Shown here piece after piece: positions 23,616 through 36,530 of a stretch of 64,000 nt of DNA. Source of the DNA: Smittia aterrima (lineage: Eukaryota > Arthropoda > Insecta > Diptera > Chironomidae). Where the stretch lies: the NCBI GenBank assembly GCA_033063855.1, contig CP093830.1, forward strand, positions 13,082,854 to 13,146,853. Reading direction: 5' to 3'. The notes under the pieces are model-generated. The model was not told where the DNA came from. It saw only the letters and a program-made list of their open reading frames with translations, and made no database searches. Position 1 is the first letter of the stretch; each line of letters opens with the position of its first letter. Position numbers and translations under genes: made by a program.

Positions 23616-26600
23616 ATATTTTTCACTTTTTCAGGTTTTTCAATTTTTTTTTCAATAAATCCTTTGCTTAAACTTTGTCACTAAATAAATCCAAATCTCG
23701 TTCTGGGCGGATTGCGTAGTTCTGGAATTTTCTCTTGAGCTCCATTCTTTTAAATTTTTCACGAAACCGCATTAAGATATTTTTCAATTTCACTTGATTT
23801 ATTATTTGTCAAAATATCCAGGAATGCTCTGATTTAATTATTTTAAGGAAATATTTTTTTTGCACTTTCTTGCTCCGTGCGCCTTTACGTGTCGATCAGT
23901 TTTTGTCTAATAACCAAATGAAACTAAAATGGGGGAAGCAATTTTTTCAGAGCCCCGAGAGCTCTGTGCAAGGCAAAGAAGAAGTTTCTTTTTTGAATTT
24001 CTCCGCTTCGCATCGATGTATGTTCAAATATGTTCAGCACGAACCAACACAAGAATCGGATTAGTGTAAAGGTTTTTGTTCATGTCCGGCAAATACGTAA
24101 GAAGCTTCAAAAGCTTTTCGATATGTTACTCAATGAAGTTTTGCATTTTATTAAATTAGTTTGAATAATTGAAATAACAAAAAAAAAAAGTTTGATGAGA
24201 GCTTTTAATCCGAAACTCACGTCGCTCAATCGCTTGAGGATAAACAACAAAATTTCACTTATCAATCTAATTTGAAGCCTTGAGAAAATTGCAGTCGATC
24301 CCATTTCATCTTCCGCCAAATTACCTCTCAAAGACTCTCATCCCTGAGGCTTCTTTTCAACGACATGAATGAGCATGAATGAATCAACGACATGAATAAT
24401 AAATCGAGAACACAGATTTAGCTTTAAATCGTCGGTGTCGTTTCAGTTCAATTTTTGAAAGAAAAACAGTCATAAATGCAAAACTTGATCGTATGTTAAC
24501 ACATCTACACAGGCGATCGAGAGTATATAAGAAGTCAAAAGAAACGACAAAGAAGATAAACCGAAGAAGAAAATATTTCCCCTTCCCCTAAGATGGGCGG
24601 TAACCGTTGATGTTCTTCTCGATTTGTTCTCAATTGTTGGACAACAACGAGACGTTTATTTAATAAGAATCAGAATGAAGCAGAAAAAATTGAACTTTAA
24701 AGAAATTCTTCTTTCTTACGATGAGATCCGTTTGAAGTCTAAAGAAAATTTCTTCCAACAAACTTTATTGATGATCGGCGAGAGAGTTTGGATTCCGAAA
24801 AAAAAAGACGCACACCATCGTTTGATTACTGATTGCAAGACGAAGCGAAGAGATCGCCGCTGGAAAGCATCATGGCCAAGGGGCCGAATGGTTTCTGTTA
24901 ATTTCTTATGTGGCTTTGATCTTCTGCTGTTCCTTTTCCTCGAGATTAAAGCGAATGTTCAAGAATTTTTATGTAGTCGCTTTATCGTTTCGCTGTGATC
25001 GAGGTGAATCGTACAAGAGAGAGAAACCAGATTGAAATGAAAATTTTCGACTCGAACCTTAAACATTTAGAAGAATCAAAGATGGTTCTTGAACTTTCTT
25101 TTAAGCTCTTTTTTATGAATGAAATTCTGGTTTCTTTCAACTTCGTTATGATGTTCTGATATTTATGGTTTAAGCGGAAAGCGGTCAATCCGCGTTTGAA
25201 AGTAACGAGTTGGTCCAGATCTTCGTTTGAAAATCTTCTTTGATTAATTGAAGCTTAGCTAAAGACATAAATAATTCATTTTATAGCTACTTTAACTCTT
25301 GGCCATCTAAAGCAAGGAATAGGAATTTTTATGAGGTGTTTGTCAATGTAAATATCTTGTTATCTGCTTGAATACAAAATCTTCAAACCGCTTCAAGTCA
25401 TCAAACTTTCACGAAGAAAAAAATGTTTAGTTTAAATAGCGAAATAATCTCGATAATCTCAGGAATCTCTAAACACTTTCCTTCCAAAGTAATGCACGAC
25501 ATGTTTGGTTAGATGAAATGAAAAGCAAGCCAAGAGATTGAATGCAGACATGAAGAGAATATAAACTCATAAATTAACATAACTAAGCGCCACTAAGCGT
25601 CAAATGAAGTTTCAACAAATCCATCAAGTCATTCGAGAGGATCGAAAGAGAGAACAGAAAAGGTTGTGACGACGAAGATCGTGGATATAACTCGAGAGGG
25701 TTCTTACTCTCTTTCGCCCTTTGTCATTCAAATGTTTTCATCATCATCATCGATTAAAGTATTAAACGCATAATGATTAGATAAACAAGGTTTCGAGTGG
25801 AGCAACTTCTTGCTCATGTCATTGTTGAGTTGACTCTCAAGTTTGAGAAATATCTTTAACTCATGCCACTCATTGCATTGACCACTTCGCGATGCTTGGG
25901 AATTAAAATATAGTTTCGTGAAAAAGATCTGATTCATTCTTCATTCGAATCCACTCAAGCAGCAGACGCTCGAAGCTGTTGGAAAAACATTTCATTGACA
26001 AATCCCAGCACGATTCGTGTGAATTGAAATGCCTTCGGACAGCACCTGCGATTGCATATGCCAAGCCTCTCTCACTTCTTAGTAATTTGAGTTGAAACTT
26101 CATTAAACAAATGACTCGAAATTCCAGATTCGTCAAGGGCAAGAAGTTCGAAGTTTACTGAGAGTTTCTTGAACATCGGCCGACATATCGGTGACATAAA
26201 TATTTTTGAAATTTACTTCTGTTGTATACTGCGGTGCTCCAAAAGCCCACAGGATGTTCGATACAGTTTTATTTATTTTCTCCTTTCATCTTTTACAAAA
26301 GTCCGATGCTCGTTCCTTTGTGCCCATTGTCACCTTTCATCTATCGCCCTCAAAACGAAGAAAAACGAAAAGAGCATCTTGAATCTCTTCGCTGGTTCCA
26401 AAAAATGTTTAAACAGCAACCAAATACTGCTCGTTGTTTGCTCGTGTATGCTGAGCTCTCCTTTACATCGTTTCGACTTCTTTCGGACAATCAAAGGAAA
26501 CGAAAAAGCCATTTGAGGAGGCAATTGAACAAATGATCACCACTACCACACACGATGATTGCCCAAAATATTTTGACTTCTTTTGATGTTTGTCTTCGCC

Positions 26601-29600
26601 TCAAATGTCCTTTTCTTCTCTCTATCTCTCCTCTATCGCAACGATCTCAGCCGTTTAGCTTCAACTTTTTTTCATTAAAGGCAGTTTACCAAATTTATTG
26701 GATCCTTTCCTTTCTTCTCGCTGTCTTGTTCTCATCAATGGTGAACAAATAATGCAACTTTGTCTCTGGAATTCCTTCGCATTGCATTCAAGAGAAAAAC
26801 AAGAAAACGCAGACATTTCACGTTCAATGGAAATAAATTAATTCGGCGCCATATGGAAGAGAAATGTGGAACGAGTTTTTCTTGGAAAACGAAAGCTTTG
26901 GGCAGTAGCAAGAATGAAAGGAATTGCAAGGCAGTTAGCCAACAATTTTCTGAATTTTTTTGTGTTGGAAGGTTGCGAGGCTTTGATTTTATTAACGAGG
27001 GAAAATATTCAAGAGTTCTCTAGAGATTAGAGATCTTTCGTCATCCTCACACTCCTCTCTCATTGATATCAAACGACGTGAACATTCCCTCGTTCAACAA
27101 CAATAAAAAAAACCGTTTCTACCTTAACAAGACAAACGTTCCTGTGCCATAAACAAACTCTTCCTGAAAAAAATCTTCCATCAATTGCAGATGCACCATT
27201 GCGAAAAATCAACAAAACCCTCGACAGGAAACGCTCGTCTTTTTCTCGAATCCTTAATAAGCATAAATAAATTATTTTTCACGCCTTTCTCAAAGCGTTG
27301 CAACAGGCAAAAAACATTTTCTAGGAAATGAACAATGAACTGAACTGAGATTCTTGACAACAAATACCGATGGCCCCGAGAATTGCTTTGTACCTTTCGA
27401 GCAAATTTTAATTAACCGTGGATAATTCGAAGTTTCCCAAATATTTGGCTTAAATGTCAGAACGAAGGATTCAAAGAAACGAAGAGATAAGGCTGAGTCT
27501 GTCCGATCTTTTGGTTGGCGCACACGAATGAACTCCTCAAACATCTTTGCTCCTTCTCAATAGCATTTTGCCGATACGGTTCGTGTGAAGTCGCTTTAAA
27601 CACAAAACAAAAAAAGTTAAATTTATTTATTTAAATTCCCTCGTTTTTGTTGTGTGTTAAAGAAAAGTTTTCCAATTGTTTGTCTTCTTCGATTCGGTTT
27701 CATCTTTTGCGCAAGAGTTTCAACACAAAAGGATCAAACCCTTAAACTTTATTTGCCGAAGACTTGGAAAGACAATTCTGTCGTCTGATTGATTCATAAG
27801 AATTTTAAAAGCTGAAAACAGCGAAAGGAACAATCTCAAACTTTACGACGAGTCCGATTATCAACTGACCGCAAAAAAATATTATTTTATGACTTTCCTT
27901 CGGTTCTTAATGCGCTTTTGCACTTCACACTTTAACTTCTCAGGCACAGCAAACTTTAGTTCGAACAATGGCATCTCCAACTGACTGCAACAAGGCTAAT
28001 GGGTAGTGCAAATTGCAGTGGATCGTCATAAAAGAGAAGGCGAAACGTTCAATGTCGATTGACGAGCAAAATGCCAAAATATTTATTTCATTTCCCGCAG
28101 AGCGATACGTCCTACAAGCTGTTGCTCTGAGCTCTGAGTTCATTGTATTGTTAGGGCTACCGAGCGAAGAAATGTAAAACTTTTACAGCTTCAACTATTC
28201 AGGAAACAATCTGAAGAAGTTCTATTGCCTCATAAATATTTTTGAGAGAAGACAAGGACATTGCAATAACGAACGTTAAATAAAATGTTTATTAAACTTT
28301 ACTGCGAAGGAAGGAGAAGGAATCCTCCTCGGTCCATATATCGATTACCGAAAAAAAAGAGAAATGCTCAGGCATCATAAATCATTCGCTTAACTGCAAT
28401 CAGAAGTCAATTTTGTTCATTGCCTCAACACCAAGCTTACTTAAGTAAAAGTCAGGAACTGAAAGAATATGAAAACATTCCGGGGCCGTGTTGTTAAGAA
28501 GATTTATTTAAAAGTCCATTAAAAAGTCTTCTCTCATGCCTTTGTTATCCAGCCGCATCAAAGGGAGAAGGAGATCGAGTATTTACCTCCAAATGCCAGA
28601 AATTAATATTAATTAAACAAATTTCCAATCTCTTCGTTGAGCTTCTTTCGAGTGAGGTATTTAAAATGAAATTTTAACACGTTTAATATTTGCGTATTGA
28701 ACAACATTACTTGAACAATATTTGAGCTAATGTTTCACATTGTCAGCGCGGTCTGCGTATGGAGCCGAGCCACATCATCTATTTGCTCTTGTAAATGTTT
28801 GATGTGCCCATCTCTTGTGATTCTTATTAGTCCGATTTGTTTGATGTAATCAGTTAAGCGTGGAACGAACTCGTTGCTTGTTGATTTACTTGGTTTTGTG
28901 CGTTGGAAAGTATCTCAAGCTTTTGGAATGTAAAACATTTCTTTTCGAGAAAAGAGATTCGCGAGGAATGTCCAGAAGCTTTAAATGTCATGAAATTGTC
29001 ATGAACGCGACGACTTCTGAGTGAAAACTTGTTTTTATCTGCTGTTGATGCTTCAACAATTTATTTCTCTAAAAGATGCTTTTTTCTTGTCGAAGCCAAC
29101 GTTCCAAAGCGATAACATTCGTCGGTATATTTAGTGCGATCCATTAATGCGTTTATGTTGCGTCAGTCGACGAGAGCTGAGCTTCGACGAATTAAAATTA
29201 TTTAAATCTCGTTTGGGATTAAGTTTTGTGAATGGAATTTCGTCGCTTCGAGCTGCTTCAAGCGCTTCCAACCAACCCTGAAATAAATATTCCGACACCA
29301 ATTCAAGTTTAACGCTCAATTAATTAAAATCAATAACAAACTACGTGTGAAGAAATACGAGAGGAGATTCGTAAGACTTTTAAAGTATTTCCATCCCGTA
29401 AACCCTTTCGCAGCTTTAAACACGCTCGTTCTCGACATTTAAGAGGAATTAAAAATTCAGGTTTCTGACTCCTTCAGTCGCTCAAGTCTCCGTCTCTCTC
29501 ACTCACTTGCCAATCAATTCAAGCTACAAAGCTCAGCAAACGGTTGCGATCATTTTGCATAAATATCTCTTTTAAAAAATGTCAACCGCAAGCATTCTGC

Positions 29601-32450
29601 TGAGTTCAATAAAACTCACAGTCATCCATAAAAATTCTCTAAAAATTAGCTAAGCTCGCGATAAAAAAAATGCCACAAACACAGCTAAGCTGCGGTTTTA
29701 TGCTGAAAAGATTCAGTTTGAAGTTGGTCAAACTCAAACACCTTCGTCACTAAGTAGCTTCAGTCTCTCTTTCTAGAAGACGACCCAAAATAATAAAACG
29801 TCTCATCCTGATTAATAAAATCACATTAGCGTTTAATTCCAAGTGGTAAATAAGAGGCGAAGACAGCGAGAAATGAACGAGAAAAGAGAATCGAAAGCGA
29901 TTGATCTATTCAAAGGTTTGGTCACAAATTCAAAGTCAATTCCACGAAGGTAAATGTTTGATTCTTTAAATCAATGATCGTCAAACGCCACAGATCGCTT
30001 TCCATCATTTGCGGATGCCGCTCAACACGAGAAGAATATTCCGTGTGAAAATTTCTTGTGTGGTCTGAAAAAAGTCTTCTCCTCTTATAAAATATTTCTG
30101 TGGTGTAACAGCTCGTTAAAAAATCACTTTCAAGAAAGAAACACACAGCGGAGGCACACACAGTCTCGATGTTTTGAGCTCTCGCTCTCGCCCATATCGT
30201 CAATTCGTTTTGTTTTGTGTTTTATCTTGTTTGTTTCCTCCGATTTTACCTTTTCAATTTTATATTTTTTTCGGAGCGCTTTTCTTCTTCGTTTGATTTC
30301 GAGCCTCGGGTTCTTTCTTTTGCACCTCTTTTGACCGATTTTTGTGTTCAAGTTAAGAGCAAACATTTTGACTTTATTGCTAGAGCTAAGGCGGCTTCTG
30401 AGAGCGATGAATAAATTTTTTCTTGATCTTTGAACGTTGACTCAATGGCCCAGAAGCCGAAGCAATAATGTTTCGAAGATAACGTTTAATACATTCGCAG
30501 CTTTAAGCCACTTCACTTTTTCTCAATAGATGCTCGAGCTCTGTAAACGATTTAGGAAGAAAAAGATTGAAATCGAAGCAACAAATGAGATTTTTAATAG
30601 CGCGATGTGATTCATTAAAGTCTCTTCAACCGCTTAGATTAACTAGATGAGCTTCCATAAAATTGAATAACTTTCAAGATGAATTTTCAAATTCCTGTTC
30701 TTGTAGCCAACAAGGACTCAAAGGCGAGATCTCTTAATGAGGATCATTCACTTGACAAGCAACTGAAATTACGTTGATGGACTTTCGATGTTTTTGTGAT
30801 ATTGCCAGCCATAAATTAAAATACTTGGAGATCAAATAATTGGCAACCGCGAGGCAACATGTTAACGACATGATTGCAGTTCGGTCTTCGACTAAGACAA
30901 AGCAATAAAACTCATCAACAAAGATGCAATTTAGGTTTCTCCTTCTGGCGATGACTTCTGCAATGAAACATCCTCAACAATTGAATTTATTTTTTTAAGA
31001 TTTTTTTCTTTATTTATGCTATAGTTCTGATTATAAAATTCTTCAAATCGATTGATGCAAAAACAGTACAAAAAGGTTTTTCGTTCATTCACGTTAGTCA
31101 TGCCCAAGATTTTTTTCTTTCGTATTTTGTTTTGGCTGAAAAAGGTTGGATCAGGATTAATAAAAAATAATAAAAAAAAATAAAACCAGGCGAAGCTCCG
31201 GAATTTTTTCGAAGAGGTTTAACTTCTTCTAGAGCTCATTAATAATTATCACTCTTCTTTTCTTTTCGTGATGATGAGTGTGGGTTCAAATATTTAATTA
31301 CACGGAGCTTTGGAATTTCCGCTCGTCTTCATGGTTTCGCTATAAACTAATTGAATTCTGTTTTTAAGGAACGGGAGCTTATTTGGAATATTGAAGAGTC
31401 AAGGAATAAGAGACTTACTGCTATTCGAAATAAAATGTTTTCTATTCTTCTAATGAAGCATTAGAAGATTCACTGTTTTAGAGATTTATTATTATTTGGA
31501 TTAAAATCATAAATCAAAGGTTTTTCTTGTGAGTCTTAATGGATTTTTCGAAGCCATGGAGCAGAATTTCTGTTTTGATCGAGTTGCTTACGCATCGCCA
31601 AGTTTTGTCGAATTGATTCTGAAATATTCAGCAATCAAATAACTTCGTTTTCTCAGAAAAAATAAATGTGATGTATGTCACAATAAAGGAATTTGGAAAG
31701 AAGAAACAAAAATTGAATTATTGTAAAAAATGCCGTTCTACATAAAAAAAATATCACATTCATCAAACTTGATTGGTTCCGCAAATTGATTCATTCTTAT
31801 TCTCATTTGTTACGCATTCGCATTATAAGTTAAAGGATTATGAATAGGTAGAGCTCTTAGAAGCTTTAGAAAGTAGAAGTGCAATGTTTATAGAAGAGCT
31901 CGATATGGAAAGCTTAATGAAGTCAATTATGAAACATCTTGAATTATCTCTTCGTCTTGGAACTCAGCAAAATTCACTTTCTTTTGCTAAAATAAATTAT
32001 CATCAATTCTTTAAAGTCATCGCATTGTCTTAATGAACATGCACCTCGAATTTAAGCTTCCGTTCTCCACCCACTCCTTAACTAAACAAATTATTACTAC
32101 GAATGTTAGTATATGACGTTTAGAACCGTAGAAGTGACACTAAGTTGCTTTAATCGTAGCTAACGCATTTCAAAATCCTTTTAAAAGGTCAGCAGTATCA
32201 TTCGATTTTCTAGGTTCACAATTATTTTGTTTCCATTTACGAAGAAACTTTAAAGAAATCTGGACCTGTACGACGATCGAGTTTCTTTTCCTTTTTTGCT
32301 CAAAAATTAATTTAATCGCTTGTTTCTTCCACACTGATTGCTCCAAACTAAAAAAAACACAAAATCTTCGTGCGTATAAAAGTAATTAAATATTTTGGAC
32401 ATGCGTGGGCGGAGGCCAATATAATCTTTCCTCGGCACATTTGACAACAA
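23616..32450. other. Intergenic stretch between hh and BNIP3
   Basis: About 8.8 kb presumably holding the hh 5' UTR and promoter and distal regulatory sequence. A TATATAAG at 24525-24532 lies about 0.95 kb from the hh start, but no initiator follows at the usual distance on either strand. I find no coding exon with paired splice sites and no recognisable RNA gene. Confidence 0.5.
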
Positions 32451-32460
32451 ATTATTTTAA

Positions 32461-32466
32461 TTTAAT
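32461..32466 (-). other. Candidate BNIP3 polyadenylation signal (ATTAAA)
   Basis: A minus-strand ATTAAA about 150 bases past the BNIP3 stop. It is a common variant signal, and I saw no canonical AATAAA closer. Confidence 0.3.
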
Positions 32467-32617
32467 CTTGTTTTAAGAAAGTGTGAAAAAATTTCGAATC
32501 GTCCTGAGCACATTTCTCAGTTGACATCGGAGAATGATAGAAAACTTGGGATTTTAATCGAATAAAATTCATATTTTCCGTAAAACTGTTTATAAGCGCT
32601 GCGATGACGACGAATGT

Positions 32618-34753
32618 TTACTCAATTGACAAGCGAGTAAAAATGAAACCGCGTTTCGACAGCCAAACACTAAAAATAGAAAAGAGAGAAAGGGGAAGTG
32701 AGTTCTACTGACGATGAGACGACCTTAGTTGCATTGCTCACCCAATTCCCGCTCCGAGAAGGATGGATAACACATTCGACAACACGAGCGAGTACAGAAC
32801 TTCTTTTGAGAAAAGCGATCTTTCACCAACTCGTGCGAGTCGCATTGAGTAAGACTGTTGCAGTTTCTTTGGAACTGGCGACACTACATTCGAATGTCCA
32901 TGCTCTGGATGCTCAAATTTCCAATCCCTACAAGAAAGTATGTTAATGTTAATCAAATTAATGCTTTGACAGTGATCAATTGAGCTTTCATGTCTCGCAC
33001 GTCTGGGAAATCAATTTAAGTTTATACGACGCGCTAAATGACGATGCGCTGATTCGTTTCTATAAATAAAGCGCGAAACATGATGAAAGATTTGATCGTT
33101 GGGTTTAACGTACTTTGGAGGCAATTGATCGGGTCGCGAGCTCCACTGCCACATCCATTCCTGTTCATTCTCTTTCTCATCCTTCTCGTTCTAAAGAAGA
33201 AGAAAATAAAAATTGAATAAATATTTTTGATTTTAAGTTTCATCGATTTCATTCTCTATAAGTTTGCGTCATAGCACGACCTAGACTTCGTACACAACGG
33301 AAGATTACTCGTTACACACAATCGCACAAAAGCCTTCAAAAACATATTTCGCGAGCAAGAGCAGGAGGAAGAAGAAGAAGAAGCAAAAACTAGAAGTGTT
33401 TTCAAGTTTATCAACAAAGAAAATGCGCAGCTACAAAAAGAATCGAATTTACTCATCGCGACACATCGTCGAATAAATATTTACGTAAAATAGCGAAATA
33501 GAATCTTATCGTGAACGTGTGTTCGACGTTAAAAGTCAAAAATCACACGAGGAAGACTATCAAAAGACTGTAAATATTATTACTTATTGCACGCTTTCTT
33601 CCTTCTCGTACTCGTTAAGTTCAATGACATCATCCGAAATTATTTTCTCTCACCTTGCCCGCATAATAATTGATAAAGACACCTCGAAGCTCCTCTTCGT
33701 TCGTCAAAGGTTCTGGATTTGGAGAGTTCGGTGGACTCTTCGGTGAGCCGACCTTTGGAGAATCTCGCCGTGAGCTTATCAGACTTGATGGATTTGATTC
33801 TCTTTGAGCTTCTTTTAACAGTCTTAAGTACTCTTCTCCCGAGGAGAATGGAAGAGGCGGTGTAACTCGATCCGGGCAACTTTGTAAAAGATTGTTTGTT
33901 AACTCAATCCATGAATCTAAGGAATAAAAGAGAATTGCGACAATGTTAGATAAGCAATGACATTTTTTGGGCGAATGAACGGGAAATATTAATGAACCGC
34001 GTTATCAAAGCGCCCCTCGGTCTTCCTATCAATAAACTTAATTAAAGCACTCCGTCATTTTCGGCGATAACAAAATCATGCGTTTCCCAACCGACATTCA
34101 CCAATTTATCGCTGTTGAGCTTTTTAGGTAATTCTTTAACTGATATCGCGATATAAAACGATCAAGAAAGATTCCAGACAATTCTGTTCCACTTCGTAGG
34201 CTAAGTAAAGACTTGAACGAAAACAAAAAGTGCAGTCAACGTGCAGTCTTTGTGTAGGTTCTGCATTTTGCGATGTTTCTTTGTTTCTCAAATGTTTACG
34301 TGAATGGAGAATTCTGTTGTGTGCTGTTTTCTGGGAAACGTTTGGAGAACACGTCCAGAGACACAAACTTATAAGGAAAGTCATAGAGACGAAGGCAAAT
34401 CCCCCATATTTTATAAACAAGCCCAGTTTGTTGATAAATATTTTTAAGAGGGCAAGGGAAGTTCCGTGGAGTGACGACGGAGGAAGCCCACGTCAATGCT
34501 AAGAGAATCACGTACGCCATACAGGAATTTATTGTAAACAAATACGATCTCTATATGCAGAATATTTATTGCGTCGCATATTTTGCGCCGATTTCAATAT
34601 GAAAACGTAGCAACAATGTGGACAGCTGGAACAGGCTTATCTGCCTTAATTCTTAATCATTTTGTCCATGAAATCAGTTCACTTACCTCCAAGTAATCCC
34701 AATGAGTCATAAGAACGGATCAAGGGTGGCGTATCAGGTTGTGAACGCGACAT
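32618..34753 (-). CDS. BNIP3: BNIP3-family mitophagy receptor
   Basis: Five coding exons: 34753-34687, 33916-33654, 33190-33114, 32927-32742 and 32669-32618. All have GT/AG sites in matching phase and join to one 214-aa frame. The protein shows the BNIP3 plan: SWIEL at residues 24-28, the LC3-interacting W-x-x-L motif near the N-terminus; a segment reading LLKEAQRESN followed by a Ser/Pro-rich stretch; the conserved W-S-S-R-P with PPK motif in exons 3-4; and one C-terminal membrane segment at about 179-201 followed by a short basic tail. In the membrane helix Ser190, Gly194 and Gly198 form a small-xxx-G-xxx-G dimer face like that of mammalian BNIP3. It should sit in the outer mitochondrial membrane and recruit autophagy proteins. 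It is divergent from mad2. The exons are small, so the gene is easily missed. Confidence 0.9.
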
Positions 34754-35267
34754 TTTAGCTTTTTCTTTTTATTCCTTCTTTGTTTACTCCTAAACTGACT
34801 TTGTTTTCACTTCGTTTTCCTTTTATTTGAAGTAAGCTTATCGTAATTTTAATTTTATTCAATGCACAGAGAGGTAAAGTTTACTTTTGATAAAGATTTA
34901 TCTGTTTAACGAACCTCGGTATTGCACAAATAACTTGAAACTGTGAGCAGTCGTATAATTTGCGTTTCCAAACTTAAATTGAGCAAAACTAGTCGCAACA
35001 CCAGGTGTCGCTATTTTAACATAGAAAAACCGTTTTATTTCAATTTAATGCGACGCTTTAAAAAAATTCGTTTTGCTGACAAAGCTTAAAACTTCGAAAG
35101 CTAAGGTTTTTCAAGCGTCGCGTTAAATTCAAATTAAACGATTTTTCTTGCTCAGCTTTGATACGACCGTTTATTTTAAAACGAAAGCGACGATTTACTG
35201 GTTCTTGAAATTTCGTCCGCAATTTAACTGAAATTACTCAATTAATACAAACAAACAAAAGACTAAA
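34754..35267. promoter_or_regulatory. Divergent BNIP3/mad2 promoter region
   Basis: The 514 bp between the two start codons must contain the 5' UTRs and promoters of both genes, which are transcribed away from each other. It holds a long imperfect inverted repeat (35023-35148) and an E-box-centred element AACACCAGGTGTC at 34997-35009. No clear TATA box is seen on either side. Confidence 0.55.
35023..35148. repeat. 42-bp imperfect inverted repeat between BNIP3 and mad2
   Basis: The left arm 35023-35064 and right arm 35107-35148 match as reverse complements at about 37 of 42 positions, around a 42-bp spacer. The best core is 16 of 17 bases (AATTTAATGCGACGCTT at 35042-35058 against 35113-35129). 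Similarity stops at the spacer. It could be a foldback or MITE-like remnant, or a symmetric regulatory element shared by the two divergent genes. Confidence 0.75.
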
Positions 35268-36282
35268 ATGTCGAAAACTGCTACCAAAAACTCTATCACG
35301 TTGAAAGGATCTGCTGCCATCATCAAGGAATACTTGAGTGAGTTGGAAAATAAATTTTAAATTTTCTATTGTTTCACAATTTCAATTTAAGTGTATTTTA
35401 GATTATGGAGTGAACTCGATTCTTTTTCAAAGAGGTATTTACCCAGCTGAAACGTTTAATCCAGTTCAACAGTATGGACTCACAATTTTGATGTCGAAAG
35501 ACGATAAAATCAAGGAATTTCTGAATAAGGTTTTGGGTCAGGCTGAAGGTTTGTCTTCTTCTAATTAATGATCCTCCTTGTCTACAAATGTTTTTATTGA
35601 ATTTTAGAATGGCTAGCTTCAAACAAAGTCGAAAAGTTCTCATTGACGGTTTCTAATGTCCACACAAAGGAAGAATGCTGGGACTTCAAAGTCGGTAAGA
35701 AAAACTTACTTGAGTAAGAAAAACTTACTTGAGTAAGAAAAACTTACTTGAGTAAGGGAAACACAAATTCATTTCACGTACAAACAGAATTACAGAAGAA
35801 TAGGAAATTCTCAAATTCCCATAAAAGAAACTTATCTCTCAAAAAAATTTGACCCCCCAACTCTTTAAGTCGAGTCACGATACATTGAACAACACTTTTC
35901 ATTTATTTCTCTCAGCTGCATAAGAAAGTAAATACTTTAATTTTCTGTCACAGTCGAAGCTGAGGCTCACGATCAAAACCAAAATCCAAACGAATACGAT
36001 CCGAACACAATGACTTCCTCAAAGGAGCTCAAGAAAATCCAAGGCGAGATTCAGGCTGTTATGCGACAAATTGCAGCAACTGTTAGTTACCTTCCGCTCT
36101 TGGAGTGTGTCTGCAGCTTTGATCTTCTGATTCATTGCGGCAAAGAACTTGACATTCCAACAAACTGGGACGAAACTGACAGCGTTAAGATCAAGAACAG
36201 TCAGGTTGTTCAATTGAAGTCATTCTCAACTGGATTACAAAAGGTCGAGACTGTCGTTTCATATAAAATGAACGAAGATTAA
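35268..36282 (+). CDS. mad2: Spindle assembly checkpoint protein MAD2
   Basis: Four exons: 35268-35337, 35402-35548, 35608-35694 and 35954-36282. Phases match and the frame gives 210 aa, close to the 205 aa of human MAD2L1. The single HORMA domain spans nearly the whole protein. Family landmarks are YGVNSILFQRGIYP near the start, YGLTIL, the helix IMRQI-like segment (here QAVMRQIAATVSYLPLLE), CSFDLLIH, and the C-terminal safety-belt region ending in VSYKMNED. MAD2 binds CDC20 and MAD1 at unattached kinetochores and holds anaphase back. It is the only plus-strand gene in the window and shares an upstream region with BNIP3. The third intron starts with three tandem copies of its own donor sequence. 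Confidence 0.96.
35695..35757 (+). repeat. Tandem repeat of a splice-donor unit in mad2 intron 3
   Basis: Three perfect copies of the 19-bp unit GTAAGAAAAACTTACTTGA (35695-35713, 35714-35732, 35733-35751) and the start of a fourth. The first copy is the 5' splice site of intron 3, so the intron opens with four consecutive GTAAG donors. Each unit also contains GTAAG and its reverse complement CTTAC around five A's. Confidence 0.95.
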
Positions 36283-36383
36283 TTTGACAACGTCTCAACT
36301 CATCGACATTCCTCTCGAATTATCTTAGAACGCCAAGGATTCTCATCAAAACATTTTTTACCTAAAATATTATTAAATCCATG

Positions 36384-36389
36384 AATAAA
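36384..36389 (+). other. mad2 polyadenylation signal
   Basis: A canonical AATAAA about 100 bases past the mad2 stop codon, on the mad2 strand. Confidence 0.7.
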
Positions 36390-36530
36390 ATCTTGTTGAC
36401 ACAAGCTTCGTTTGTTCTCTGATCTCTGTTAATTTCAGCTTCTTTCGATAAAAATATGAAAAGTATAAAATTGAATAAATTCATTGTTTAAAAAGACACA
36501 AATTAGCCAACACAGAACTACAGAAGCAAA

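Noticed and set aside
24624..24998. 124-codon plus-strand frame downstream of a TATATAAG
   Set aside because: The frame has no ATG at its start, and no initiator lies about 30 bases after the TATA element, so a promoter-gene pair is not supported.
34296..34520. 74-aa ATG frame with a signal-peptide-like start inside BNIP3 intron 1
   Set aside because: It is a single frame overlapped by another open frame on the same strand, with no promoter or cysteine pattern. Too short to support.
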